Positions 9,421 to 18,050 are shown, counted from the first letter of the stretch. The stretch: DNA of 64,000 nt from CAINVV01 sp037140615 (GCA_037140615.1 JBAXED010000002.1:37752-101751), one strand, 5' to 3'. Translations and numbers: made by a program. Notes: generated by a model from the letters alone, not told the origin.

Positions 9421-11355
9421 ATGAACATCAAAAAATTATCTGCAATTTGCCTCTGCATGGTTGCATTTTTGGGCAGTATTATGCCGGTGATGGCTCAAAA
9501 GGCCGTCAAAATCAATTTTGACAGCAACAAAGAGGTCTCAGGCAAAAAATTTGCCATCCGCGATATCACTCCGGGCATTCCTTCCAACTGGGATGGCTAC
9601 AATTTTGTGGTACTGGAATTTCGGATCACGACACCTCAGCGTTTTCATGTCGGATTCACCACCGAAACCGGATACAACGAACTTCGTGTAATGAGTTATT
9701 GTGCCAATGGCTGGAACAAGCTCGCCATTCCACTTCGGTTCTATAGGGATCTGCCAGGCGCTGCTGTCGATCTGGCCGCCACTTATAACCAGGCCCGCTA
9801 CACCGGATGGATCAACCTGGGTGGCAAGCGCGGTGCACTCAAAGGAATAGACTCGATCGGCATCCGGATGAATGCACCGATCAACAATCCGGCAATTGAA
9901 CTAAAATCCATTGCCCTGGCGGTGGAAGATCCTGGCGATCAGTATCTCGGCGATCAGCCTGTTGTGGATGAGTTTGGACAGTGGAACCTGGGCGATTTCG
10001 ACAACAAGGTTAAATCCCTGGATCAGCTCCGCAAAGAGTGGGATGCCGAAGATGCCGAAGTGGTCACCACCAAACCCTACAACTACTCCAAATTTGGAGG
10101 TTACCTTCCGGCGAAAGCCAAAGCCACCGGTTTCTTCTACACCAAAAAGATCGATGGCAAATGGTGGTTCGTCGATCCGGAAGGCTGCCTGTTCCTCTCG
10201 GTTGGTGTTGATTGTGTCAGTCCGGGCGGCGGAGGTAATGCACGCGACATCGACAAGAGGGCACATATTTACAAGGAGCTGCCCCCTGCGGGGATAGGAT
10301 CCAATCCCCGCAGACCCAACTCAGCCTCATTCGGCAACTGGAACCTCTTCCGAAGATACGGCGAAAGCTATCCTGAAAAATCCAGGGAACTGATTATCAA
10401 ACGAATGGACAAGTGGGGACTAAATACCATCTGCAACTGGTCGAGCGCTGAAGTGATGGCATTGAACAAGAAAGCCTTTATGCTGCAATTGAGCAATCTT
10501 GGCATTGAAGGAGGAATGATGGGATTGCCCGACATTTATAGCCCCGATTATCAGGCAGCACTGAGGGATGCCCTCTTTTCTCAGCTCAGGTCGAACAAAG
10601 ACAACCCGTGGCTTATCGGCTATTTTGTGGCAAATGAACCTTCCTGGCTCGGACAGGAAGCGAGGTTGTGCGGACTGATTCTCAGCGGTAATGATAGACC
10701 AATCAAGGCTGAATTGCAGAAATTCCTGGCCGATGGAGACACTCCTGAAAAGCGGAAGCAATTTATTTACAAAACGTTCAGGTCCTTTCTGCAAATTGTA
10801 AACAAGGAAGTTAAAGTTGTTGATCCAAACCATTTAAACCTGGGAATGCGGTTCGGGCATGTTCCTGAAAAAGAGATCCTCGATATTTGCAAAGATGTGT
10901 TTGATGTCTTCAGTTTCAATTGCTATGATCTCTATCCAAAGAAGGAGTTCATGGACCAGATTTTGGTGGGTACCGGTCTCCCGATGATCATCGGAGAGTA
11001 CCATTTTGGAACGGTCGACCGTGGTATGGCTCAATCGCTTTGGCAAGTCAATTCGCAGAAAGAGCGGGGTGTTGCTTACAGCTTTTATACAGAAACAGCA
11101 TATTCCCATCCCGGACTGATTGGAACTGCCTACTTCCAGTGGTGCGACCAGGATCTGACCGGTCGCCGCGATGGGGAGAACTACAACTGCGGATTGATCG
11201 ATGTCACCGATCGCCCATACCCTTATCAGGTTGAAGCCATTAGCAAAACGGCAAAGAATTTGTTCGATATCCACAACGGGTCGAAGCAACCCACCGACCA
11301 AAAACCTGTTAAGGCCAGAGGGCATGGCTCAGTACCAGATTTATGGGAAAAGTAG
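9421..11355 (+). CDS. GH50-like beta-agarase-type glycoside hydrolase, secreted
   Basis: 644 residues with signal peptide ending VMAQ. An N-terminal carbohydrate-binding-like beta-sandwich (about 25-165) precedes a TIM barrel beginning at GKWWFVDPEGCLFLSVGVDC. The clan GH-A acid/base lies in VANEP (Glu406) and the nucleophile in IIGEYHFG (Glu526); IGTAYFQWCDQDLTGRRDGEN closes the barrel as in GH50 agarases. GH50 and relatives cleave beta-galactosidic bonds in agar or porphyran, but similar Bacteroidota barrels may act on other galactans. Transcribed divergently from the TonB receptor. I am sure of the fold and catalytic pair, less of the family number. Confidence 0.78.
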   Translation: MNIKKLSAICLCMVAFLGSIMPVMAQKAVKINFDSNKEVSGKKFAIRDITPGIPSNWDGYNFVVLEFRITTPQRFHVGFTTETGYNELRVMSYCANGWNKLAIPLRFYRDLPGAAVDLAATYNQARYTGWINLGGKRGALKGIDSIGIRMNAPINNPAIELKSIALAVEDPGDQYLGDQPVVDEFGQWNLGDFDNKVKSLDQLRKEWDAEDAEVVTTKPYNYSKFGGYLPAKAKATGFFYTKKIDGKWWFVDPEGCLFLSVGVDCVSPGGGGNARDIDKRAHIYKELPPAGIGSNPRRPNSASFGNWNLFRRYGESYPEKSRELIIKRMDKWGLNTICNWSSAEVMALNKKAFMLQLSNLGIEGGMMGLPDIYSPDYQAALRDALFSQLRSNKDNPWLIGYFVANEPSWLGQEARLCGLILSGNDRPIKAELQKFLADGDTPEKRKQFIYKTFRSFLQIVNKEVKVVDPNHLNLGMRFGHVPEKEILDICKDVFDVFSFNCYDLYPKKEFMDQILVGTGLPMIIGEYHFGTVDRGMAQSLWQVNSQKERGVAYSFYTETAYSHPGLIGTAYFQWCDQDLTGRRDGENYNCGLIDVTDRPYPYQVEAISKTAKNLFDIHNGSKQPTDQKPVKARGHGSVPDLWEK

Positions 11356-11441
11356 GATATAAAGATTGCTTAGCTTCGCTCGCAATTAATATATCCTATT
11401 GGAAATTTTCCGATCTTTAATCGCTCAAAAGGACTTACGAT

Positions 11442-12089
11442 ATGAAAATACTCTCTTTGTTGTTGACTTTTTGTCTTTTTACATTCATTGTAAATGCCCA
11501 GCGCGGCAAAGTTGAACTGTCTCACTACATCTTTCCTGAGTTTACAAAAGGAACCGTTTTGATGAAGTCGGGGACAGTAAATCCGACTTCCCTCAACTAC
11601 AACGCCCTAACCGAGGAGATGATCTTTAATTCCAACGGGAAAAATCTGGCCATGACAAGGCTGGAAGAAATCGATACCGTTTACATTGAGAAGAGGAAAT
11701 TTTTTCTTGTGAATAATAAATTTGTGGAGCTGCTATACCGCAACAAATACGATTTGTATATAGCCCACAAATGCAGTGTTGTTGAACCGGGCAAACCCGC
11801 TGCCTATGGCGGAACATCACAGACCTCCTCAACCACCTCTTATTCATCTATTCTTTCCGGCGGACAAGCTTATGAGCTAAGCCTTCCTGAAGGTTATACC
11901 ACCAAACCCTACTTCGAGTACTGGCTTAAAAAAGATGGTAAATTAACCCTGATTATCAACATGAGGCAACTCGCAAAACAATTCGATGACAAATCTGATC
12001 AGTTCAAAAAATTCGTCAAAGAGAATAAGGTAAAATACGATGACCAGGAAGGAATTTTGTCACTGGTCAAATTCATGGAAGGGCAATAA
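11442..12089 (+). CDS. Hypothetical secreted protein
   Basis: 215 residues with signal peptide (MKILSLLLTFCLFTFIVNAQ). No domain I recognise. The first half is beta-rich (EFTKGTVLMKSGTVNPTSLNYN, followed by EEMIFNSNGKNLAMTRLEEID), in the style of small Bacteroidota envelope proteins; a Ser/Thr-rich linker (GGTSQTSSTTSYSSI) leads to a lysine-rich helical C-terminus (LAKQFDDKSDQFKKFVKENKVKYDD). Probably periplasmic or surface-bound. Stands alone; function unknown. Confidence 0.8.
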   Translation: MKILSLLLTFCLFTFIVNAQRGKVELSHYIFPEFTKGTVLMKSGTVNPTSLNYNALTEEMIFNSNGKNLAMTRLEEIDTVYIEKRKFFLVNNKFVELLYRNKYDLYIAHKCSVVEPGKPAAYGGTSQTSSTTSYSSILSGGQAYELSLPEGYTTKPYFEYWLKKDGKLTLIINMRQLAKQFDDKSDQFKKFVKENKVKYDDQEGILSLVKFMEGQ

Positions 12090-12110
12090 TTCCCTGAATA
12101 CCAAACTTAA

Positions 12111-12133
12111 AGCATCCGAATTAATTCGATGCT
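12111..12133. repeat. Near-perfect palindrome AGCATC..GATGCT
   Basis: Arms AGCATC and GATGCT enclose GAATTAATTC with one extra base. It lies 22 bases behind the hypothetical gene and has no T-run, so terminator activity is uncertain. Confidence 0.5.
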
Positions 12134-12179
12134 CGTGACCGGCAACAATCCTCCCGGCTCCCTCCACCTCCATTCATAA

Positions 12180-12226
12180 GTGCCGTTGGCACGACCAGTC
12201 TTGTAACCCTGGGTTGCAAACCGGGG
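12180..12226. repeat. REP-like pair: GTGCCGTTGGCAC palindrome and CCCTGGGTT..AACCGGGG
   Basis: GTGCC-GTT-GGCAC at 12180-12192 is a perfect short hairpin; behind it an imperfect arm pair around 12205-12226 forms a second stem. This pairing of a GTGCC/GGCAC hairpin with a CCC/GGG stem resembles palindromic intergenic repeats I recall from many Bacteroidota and Planctomycetota genomes; that comparison is from memory and not searched. Confidence 0.45.
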
Positions 12227-12482
12227 CCTATGGCAACCATAATAAAGATTTTTGATTCCTAAAAAATTGTGAGCCAGTAATTTGCTTTTTAACATATTAA
12301 TTTCTAATTTTACAATAAGTACCGACCTAAACTGCGTTTTGACTCTCCATATTAGTTGTGTTGGTATCGGGTTATTGTGTATATAAACGATCTGTGCAAC
12401 AGGCAGGCAACGGTTCCTCAATTAAAGTCGATGTAAAAAATGGCTTCAAGAAAAACATAATCCAGATAGGGATAAAGAATTT

Positions 12483-12737
12483 ATGATGAATAATGACTTA
12501 CGACTTTTAGTATCCGTAGAAGACAGAGTTATCGCAGAAGATATACAGAACATTTTGGAAAAATTCGAAATTTATGTCCTGTTGGTTTCAGACAATCCGG
12601 CCTCTTCATATATGAGTACCTATTTTGGATTTAATCCTGCAGAAAATATTGATATCCAAGTAAATAAGAACGACTATCAACGAGCAATTGAAATTCTCAA
12701 CAATAGCGCGTATAAGGAACTGCTAAACAACGTTTAA
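12483..12737 (+). CDS. DUF2007-like small protein
   Basis: 84 residues. The pattern (VEDRVIAEDIQNILEKFEIYVLLVSDNP, then IDIQVNKNDYQRAIEILNN) matches the ferredoxin-like DUF2007 fold, in which a short beta-alpha-beta unit is followed by V..ndy..A.eiL. Some relatives are called putative signal-transducing proteins, without experimental support known to me. Two adjacent ATGs (12483, 12486) could serve as start. It precedes a repeat array and a Crp/Fnr gene. Confidence 0.7.
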   Translation: MMNNDLRLLVSVEDRVIAEDIQNILEKFEIYVLLVSDNPASSYMSTYFGFNPAENIDIQVNKNDYQRAIEILNNSAYKELLNNV

Positions 12738-12761
12738 CATTGGAAAGACACTTCACCGATC

Positions 12762-12908
12762 TTCTGCTAATTCTGCAAAACCTTTAATTCTGCTAATCCT
12801 GATTTAGACAATATTTTGCTAATTCTGACTCAGACTGCATTCTGATAATTCTTTAATTTTGTAAATTCAGATTCTGACAACATTCTGCAAATTCAGATTC
12901 AGACATTT
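12762..12908. repeat. Degenerate tandem array AATTCTGCTAATTCAGATTCAGAC
   Basis: Words such as AATTCTGC, AATTCAGATTCAGAC and TAATTCTG recur about every 18-30 bases over almost 150 bases. The array contains a perfect -7 box and runs into the start codon of the next gene (TTTATGCAAATTCA resembles the TCTGCAAATTCA unit). Confidence 0.7.
12854..12861 (+). promoter_or_regulatory. -7 box inside the repeat array, for the Crp/Fnr gene
   Basis: TAATTTTG is a perfect TAnnTTTG match about 49 bases before the ATG. It is part of the degenerate array, so it may be a by-product of the repeat or a promoter the repeat brought in. Confidence 0.4.
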
Positions 12909-12909
12909 T

Positions 12910-13488
12910 ATGCAAATTCAAAAAATAAAAGCATCCATCGACCCAATCGTCTCTCTTACCAACGAGGAGTTATTGGCATTCAGCCATGCTTTTGTGCCGA
13001 AAAAATTGAGCAAGAACGATTTTTTTCTCAAAGAGGGACAGGTTTGCGACTTTATTGGTTTAGTTAGTTATGGGGTTGTTATCTACTTCAAAACCTTAGA
13101 AAATGGGGATGAAGTGACAATTCACTTTGCTTTTGAAGGTGACTGGGTTAATAATAATATGAGCCGGCTTAGTAACTCTCCATCAACCATAAATATAAAG
13201 GCAATAGAAGATTCAGAGATGCTCGTTATTAAACAAAAAGACATATCTGATTTATATCTTCAAATTCCAAAAATAGAACGATTAGGGCGTATATTGACGG
13301 AAAGAGCATTTGTAAAATTCGTGGAACAAACGATAGATTTTCAAACACTTACAGCCAAAGAACGTTATGAAAATCTGCTTAAAAACTATCCGGAAATATT
13401 CCAAAAAGTTCAATTGTACCATATTGCCAATTACCTCGGAATTGCTCCAAAGTCGTTAAGCCGCATCCGAAAAGAATTGTTCGAATAA
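12910..13488 (+). CDS. Crp/Fnr family transcriptional regulator
   Basis: 192 residues: an N-terminal cyclic-nucleotide-binding-type jelly roll (about 20-120; FFLKEGQVCDFIGLVSYGVV and the gate-like FAFEGDWV) and a short winged helix at the end (LYHIANYLGIAPKSLSRIRKELF), as in the compact Bacteroidota Crp/Fnr proteins. There are no Fnr-type cysteines for an Fe-S cluster, and the classical cAMP-binding arginine is not evident, so the ligand is unknown. The genes behind it (porin-like protein, lipoprotein, flavodoxin/ferredoxin) are plausible targets by proximity only. Confidence 0.88.
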   Translation: MQIQKIKASIDPIVSLTNEELLAFSHAFVPKKLSKNDFFLKEGQVCDFIGLVSYGVVIYFKTLENGDEVTIHFAFEGDWVNNNMSRLSNSPSTINIKAIEDSEMLVIKQKDISDLYLQIPKIERLGRILTERAFVKFVEQTIDFQTLTAKERYENLLKNYPEIFQKVQLYHIANYLGIAPKSLSRIRKELFE

Positions 13489-13568
13489 AAATATTTGGTA
13501 ACATTTGTGGAGCAATTGAACAGGTTCTCCATCCGACATTTGTATCATAAAATTTAATTCTTTATGGT

Positions 13569-14189
13569 ATGAAAAAACAATTCTTTCTTTTTGTTCTCCT
13601 GCTCTCATTGACAACTGCCATTACTGCCCAACCGGTTTTAATTGAAACCATTTCTCAAAAACAACAGCACAAATCTCCCTCCGACAGCCTGAAAACCAAA
13701 CAAACGGTTGGTGTCGCTATCGATCTGCTGCCTCCCGTTATGAGTGCAATTTCCGGAAATTTTGGTTATTCAGCCCAACTGTGGTACGGGTACAAAAAAT
13801 TCAGGATTCGTGGGGTCATAGCAGGATTTCAGATGCCTGACAAACTGATGGGGAACGATAATTTTACAAAGCTGAAAACTACAGCCACAGCTTTGATTTT
13901 TGATTACTTCCTCAAAAACAACTTCAAAGGATGGTGGATGGGCGCAGGTGTCGAAATGTGGAACAACACAATCACCTCAAAAACCACTAACCTGGATGGC
14001 AGTTTCAAGGATTATGTGGCTACTGCAGGAAGCGGATACATTATCAAGGTTTACAAAAATTTCTACGTGGAGCCCTGGGGTGCTGTGCATTGTGTCTTAA
14101 ACAATGAAAATGCAGCCGCTGGCACAGCAGAGTACCAAACAAGAAAATTCCAGGGTGAGGTATCATTGAAAATAGGTTGGCATTTTTAA
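13569..14189 (+). CDS. Outer-membrane beta-barrel-like protein
   Basis: 206 residues, signal peptide MKKQFFLFVLLLSLTTAITAQ. After a polar linker the rest consists of alternating amphipathic strands rich in Tyr, Trp and Gly (FGYSAQLWYGYKKFRIRGV, GWWMGAGVEMW, GYIIKVYKNFYVEPWGA) and ends with an aromatic residue (KIGWHF), as expected for an outer-membrane barrel. A distant relation to DUF3575-type proteins is possible. It is followed by a lipoprotein gene after 81 bases, probably one operon. Confidence 0.75.
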   Translation: MKKQFFLFVLLLSLTTAITAQPVLIETISQKQQHKSPSDSLKTKQTVGVAIDLLPPVMSAISGNFGYSAQLWYGYKKFRIRGVIAGFQMPDKLMGNDNFTKLKTTATALIFDYFLKNNFKGWWMGAGVEMWNNTITSKTTNLDGSFKDYVATAGSGYIIKVYKNFYVEPWGAVHCVLNNENAAAGTAEYQTRKFQGEVSLKIGWHF

Positions 14190-14270
14190 ACACATAAAAA
14201 GCTTTCGCAAATGACCTTCCAGGACCTTTTAGTAAACACATTTCAAGAAAAGATTTACAACTTATTTGTG

Positions 14271-15101
14271 ATGAATAACAACATTTTAATTTTAACCATT
14301 GCCATGACCGCACTTACAGCTTGCAGCTCTTCAAAAAGGATGTTTGAAACTGCGAAAACAGCAGAATTCGCTAGACAGCCATTACAGGTGGAAGACCTGC
14401 TTACCGAAGAAAAAACGCTCCATCTTCCGGCTTGCGTAAAAAAGTACCTGGCTTGTACAGGAGCGATTGGCAAAAGCATCCCTCAGAATGTACGCATCGA
14501 ATTTGATGCAGAGATGTACAGAAAACCAGGTGACAAACCGATGAAATCGTACTCTCTTCAGTACAATTTTTATGGACAATACACCCGTCTCTTCCTGATG
14601 AAGGCAAGCAAGATGGGTATCCCGTTTCGTGCCTTACATGTGTACAAAAACCATCAGGCAACCTTTCAGGTAAAGGTGGCAGAATTGTTTAAAGTGGTCA
14701 ATATCAGTGGAGAAGAACTAACAAAAGCCGAAACCGTGACCCTGTTAAACGATATGTGCATATTTGTTCCAGGAAGCCTGATTGACAACCGCTTAACATG
14801 GAATGAAATCGACGCATCTTCAACAAAAGTTACCATGGCCAATGGAAAGTACATCGTATCTGCCATCCTGAATTTCAATGAAACAGGAGAATTGATTAAC
14901 TTCGTTTCTGACGACAGGTCTGCCTTGCAGGATGATGGAACCATAAAACAAATGAGATGGACTACGCCAATCTCCAATTACCAGGATTTTGATGGAAGAA
15001 AGATTCCAACAGTTGGCAAAACCATCTGGAATTATCCTGAAGGCGATTTTACCTATGGTGTTTTCAAATTAAGGAGCATCAGGTACAATGTGACAGAATA
15101 A
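14271..15101 (+). CDS. DUF6544-like lipoprotein
   Basis: 277 residues from the ATG at 14271, chosen because it starts a lipoprotein signal (MNNNILILTIAMTALTACSS) with lipobox LTAC; the frame is open upstream to 14211 but without signal features. The body (LPACVKKYLACTGAIGKSIPQNVRIEFDAEM, followed by MRWTTPISNYQDFDGRKIPT) fits DUF6544, a family of beta-rich periplasmic proteins of unknown role. It sits between a barrel protein and the redox fusion, 11 bases before the latter, so it likely belongs to the same transcript. Confidence 0.78.
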   Translation: MNNNILILTIAMTALTACSSSKRMFETAKTAEFARQPLQVEDLLTEEKTLHLPACVKKYLACTGAIGKSIPQNVRIEFDAEMYRKPGDKPMKSYSLQYNFYGQYTRLFLMKASKMGIPFRALHVYKNHQATFQVKVAELFKVVNISGEELTKAETVTLLNDMCIFVPGSLIDNRLTWNEIDASSTKVTMANGKYIVSAILNFNETGELINFVSDDRSALQDDGTIKQMRWTTPISNYQDFDGRKIPTVGKTIWNYPEGDFTYGVFKLRSIRYNVTE

Positions 15102-15112
15102 AAATTCACGAT

Positions 15113-16174
15113 ATGGACAACGCAAATATTTTAGATCGAAAAGCTTACAAAAAAGTTGTCATTTACTATTTTTCGGGAACCGGAAATGCCAGAAATGTGG
15201 CTTTGTGGCTGAATCAGGTAGCGAAAGAAAAGTTCATCGGGAGCCAAATAATCAACATTGCCCAAGTTGGCCCGTTTACCATGGAGCCACCTGATCAGGA
15301 TGCGCTGATCGTATTTGTCTCGCCGGTTCATGGATTCAATTATCCGCCTGTCATGCTGCGCTTCATCCGGCACTTCCCGAAAGGAAACAACCGGGTAGTG
15401 CTGATGAATACCCGGGCGGGAATGCTGATAGGCCGTTGGATCACTCCCGGCATGACCGGAATTGCATTTTATTTGTCCGGCATCTTATTAAAGCTCAAAG
15501 GATATTCAATTCAGGCGATAAAGCCGGTTGATATGCCTTCGAACTGGATCTCCCTGCACCCCGGTCTCAATGCCCGAACGGTGCAATTCCTGCACGAAAA
15601 GAACAAGGAAAGAGTGAATACTTTTGCCAACAGGATTTTCTCGGGCAAAGCCTCTTTCGGGGCACTCATTGAAGTCTATGACCTCCTTCTTGCGCCGGTT
15701 GCCCTGGGCTACTATTTCGTGGGACGTTTCTTTTTTGCCAAAACATTCTATGCTTCGCGGGATTGCGACAATTGCAACATTTGTGTGAAAGGCTGTCCGG
15801 TAAAGGCCATCATCAAAGTGGACAACAGGCCATTCTGGACCTTCAACTGCGAAAGCTGCATGAAGTGCATGGGCAATTGCCCAAAAAAAGCCATCGAGAC
15901 CGGACATGGTTACATTCTGGGATATTGCCTGATTTTCAGCCTGCTTTTCCTGGTTACGTTTTACAAATATTTCGATGCTTACGTTTTCCCGATAGAAAAC
16001 AGCCTGCTCAAAATGGTCGTCGAATCGGTGTTCTTTGTCACCCTGATGGCACTGTGGTACCGTTTGGTGCATTGGTTTATGCGTTTCAAAATAGTGGAAC
16101 GGATGATCGTTTATTCCTCTTTCACCAAATACAAATGGTGGGGCCGTCGTTACAAAGCCTTAAAAGCAGATTGA
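15113..16174 (+). CDS. EFR1-family flavodoxin/ferredoxin protein with membrane tail
   Basis: 353 residues. The N-terminal flavodoxin-like domain carries the phosphate loop FSGTGN (about residues 18-23). Two 4Fe-4S motifs follow: CDNCNICVKGCP and CESCMKCMGNCP. The C-terminus has two hydrophobic spans (ILGYCLIFSLLFLVTFYKYF and VVESVFFVTLMALWYRLVHW), so the protein is probably bound to the inner membrane, passing electrons between an FMN and two clusters. Partner and physiological donor are unknown. Rnf, a ferredoxin oxidoreductase, is encoded elsewhere in the window, but a functional link is only conjecture. Confidence 0.87.
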   Translation: MDNANILDRKAYKKVVIYYFSGTGNARNVALWLNQVAKEKFIGSQIINIAQVGPFTMEPPDQDALIVFVSPVHGFNYPPVMLRFIRHFPKGNNRVVLMNTRAGMLIGRWITPGMTGIAFYLSGILLKLKGYSIQAIKPVDMPSNWISLHPGLNARTVQFLHEKNKERVNTFANRIFSGKASFGALIEVYDLLLAPVALGYYFVGRFFFAKTFYASRDCDNCNICVKGCPVKAIIKVDNRPFWTFNCESCMKCMGNCPKKAIETGHGYILGYCLIFSLLFLVTFYKYFDAYVFPIENSLLKMVVESVFFVTLMALWYRLVHWFMRFKIVERMIVYSSFTKYKWWGRRYKALKAD

Positions 16175-16180
16175 AACATT

Positions 16181-17029
16181 CTACAAATAAATCCCACCCC
16201 CCATCGACACAAAATCGTACAATGGACTACCGATTTTCAGATGCTCATAACCCACAGAAATATAGCATCTTTTGATATGGTATTTGCCTAGAATTTCCAA
16301 TTCATTAACCTTGGAATCATTGATCAGACTCCATTTCATGGATCCATTCAAGCTCAAATTCTTCGCCATAAAAAGCTCGGCATTCAGCCCGTAGGAAAAT
16401 CCGGCTTTCTTAACATCACTCCCAATGTAATTGCAACCCACCGTCCAACCCAGATTAAATCGCTCAAACCTGACGCGGTCATAACAGAGATTGAAATTAA
16501 ACAGGGGAAGATCTGAGGTGGTATTGACGATCAGACGCTTCTCGGTTAACCGAAAATAATCGGCCTGCAAATAGAAATATTGAAAGGGACGAATTTTAAG
16601 CTTCAGGTGATTCCCATTCAATCCTCCATTGTTGTACAAATATTGATCACCCAGATCAACTCTGAAGATCTTCTCTGAAGGATTGGGCGCATCGGGGCTT
16701 TCATAATTTCCGAAATGACCTTCATCACAATAGGGATAATCAGTCAGACGACGGTGCAAATGATCTTCCGCCTGATAATTTCCAATGGCGGAATAATAGG
16801 TGACAAACATAAAACCTTGCACCAGACCATTGAAAATCATGTACTCGAGCGGACCTTCATGGTAATTGCGCCCCGATGAAGCGTGGGATCGTCCGCTTTC
16901 GGAGCTATCAATCCTCTTGGCTCCCTTAGCGATCTCTCTTTTGGATTTTTCAAGCTTATCCTGCGAAAAACCATTCATGGAAACTGTCAAAAAAAGCAAT
17001 GGCAAAATGATTTTAAAGGCATTTTTCAT
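16181..17029 (-). CDS. Hypothetical outer-membrane-type protein
   Basis: 282 residues with signal peptide (MKNAFKIILPLLFLTVSMNGFSQ). A charged Ser/Arg-rich segment is followed by a hydrophobic stretch (MIFNGLVQGFMFVTYYSAIG) and then by amphipathic strands (KLKIRPFQYFYLQADYFRL, FNLGWTVGCNYIG, GFSYGLNAELFMAKNLSLNG) ending in SMGGGIYL, as in outer-membrane barrels. Convergent with the flavodoxin/ferredoxin gene, six bases apart. No family name recognised. Confidence 0.75.
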   Translation of the reverse strand: MKNAFKIILPLLFLTVSMNGFSQDKLEKSKREIAKGAKRIDSSESGRSHASSGRNYHEGPLEYMIFNGLVQGFMFVTYYSAIGNYQAEDHLHRRLTDYPYCDEGHFGNYESPDAPNPSEKIFRVDLGDQYLYNNGGLNGNHLKLKIRPFQYFYLQADYFRLTEKRLIVNTTSDLPLFNFNLCYDRVRFERFNLGWTVGCNYIGSDVKKAGFSYGLNAELFMAKNLSLNGSMKWSLINDSKVNELEILGKYHIKRCYISVGYEHLKIGSPLYDFVSMGGGIYL

Positions 17030-17101
17030 AGCAAAAGCGGTTAAGTTTTACAACTGGTACCTGTGTTGATTCGCTCAACTATCAGGAGGTTAAACTATGT
17101 T

Positions 17102-17135
17102 GTGAAGATAAAATTATGAAAATTATTATCTTCAC
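17102..17135. promoter_or_regulatory. Inverted repeat GTGAAGATAA / TTATCTTCAC upstream of DUF4349 gene
   Basis: Perfect 10-base arms at 17102-17111 and 17126-17135 with 14 AT-rich bases between them, ending 21 bases before the ATG. It could be an operator for a dimeric regulator or a hairpin in the leader; it lies in the divergent spacer with the minus-strand gene ending its 5' part at 17029. Confidence 0.45.
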
Positions 17136-17156
17136 GGTAGCTAAATAACAAAAACC

Positions 17157-18050
17157 ATGAGAAAGCTATCACTCCTATCTACGCTGATTCTGCTCCTTTC
17201 GACTTTTGCTTGCCACAATACTTCCGACAGAAATGGCAATGAAACGGTCGCACAATTCGCTGAAACATCTGGTTATCAACATTCTGCTAAATTTACTGCA
17301 CCTATGATGGCCAAAGTCGGGGAAGATATGAATTCCACCAACTCCAGTTCGGAACAAATGCAAAATTCCGCTTCCGCGGATGCGAAAAAAATTATCAAGG
17401 ACGGCCGCATCTCCATCAAGACCAACGACATCGCCGCAGCTAAGAGCTCGATTGATCAGCTGGCCAAGAAATTCAATGCCTTTTTCGACAACGAAGAGTT
17501 GCAAAACGATGACCGGTCCACTTCGTATGACCTCAAACTGCGCATACCGGCAGAAAATTTCGAGAATGTGCTATCCGCCATCGAAAATGGAGGCAATGAG
17601 ATCACCGGCAAAAGCATTCATTCCCGGGATGTCACTTCGGAGTACATCGACATCGAAACACGCATTAACAGCAAACGCGATTACCTCAAACGGTACAAGG
17701 AACTGCTCACCAAAGCCAATACGGTGAAAGATATTCTTGAAATCCAGGAGAGCATCCGCTCCTTGCAGGAAGAACTTGAAAGTCGGGAGAAACAACTGAA
17801 ATACCTCTCCAATCAGATTTCCTTCAGTACCCTGGATATCAACATCTTTAAATTGAAGGATTATACGTACAAGCCCGGACAACAGGATAAGTTTACCGAG
17901 CGGATTAAGAAATCGATCAGCAACGGATGGTCAAACATCCTGTCATTTGTCCTTTGGCTGATCATGCTATGGCCTTTTATTCTGATAATTGTCCTCACCT
18001 GGTTCTTTTTAAAAAGGATCAGAAAGAGACGGAATGCCGACAAAAAATAG
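17157..18050 (+). CDS. DUF4349 domain lipoprotein
   Basis: 297 residues. Lipoprotein signal with lipobox TFAC (MRKLSLLSTLILLLSTFACHN). The DUF4349 core starts at IIKDGRISIKTNDIAAAKSSIDQLA, contains a coiled coil (about 165-205, EIQESIRSLQEELESREKQLKYLSNQISFST) and closes with one C-terminal transmembrane helix (NILSFVLWLIMLWPFILIIVLTWFFL) and a basic tail. A protein with both lipid anchor and membrane helix would span the cell envelope side of the inner membrane. Family function unknown. Confidence 0.87.
   Translation: MRKLSLLSTLILLLSTFACHNTSDRNGNETVAQFAETSGYQHSAKFTAPMMAKVGEDMNSTNSSSEQMQNSASADAKKIIKDGRISIKTNDIAAAKSSIDQLAKKFNAFFDNEELQNDDRSTSYDLKLRIPAENFENVLSAIENGGNEITGKSIHSRDVTSEYIDIETRINSKRDYLKRYKELLTKANTVKDILEIQESIRSLQEELESREKQLKYLSNQISFSTLDINIFKLKDYTYKPGQQDKFTERIKKSISNGWSNILSFVLWLIMLWPFILIIVLTWFFLKRIRKRRNADKK

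Larger units (their letters stand above)
12090..12482. other. 393-base spacer with several palindromes, no clear gene
   Basis: An open frame of 104 codons exists on the minus strand (12107-12421) but its product has no fold-like composition and contains the palindromes listed separately, so I do not call it. The left half is GC-richer and palindromic, the right half AT-rich. It looks like decayed mobile-element or REP-like sequence. Confidence 0.5.

Noticed and set aside
12107..12421. 104-codon minus-strand frame
   Set aside because: The translation looks random, covers several palindromes and has no family likeness apart from a short YIHNNP string; I keep it as a spacer.
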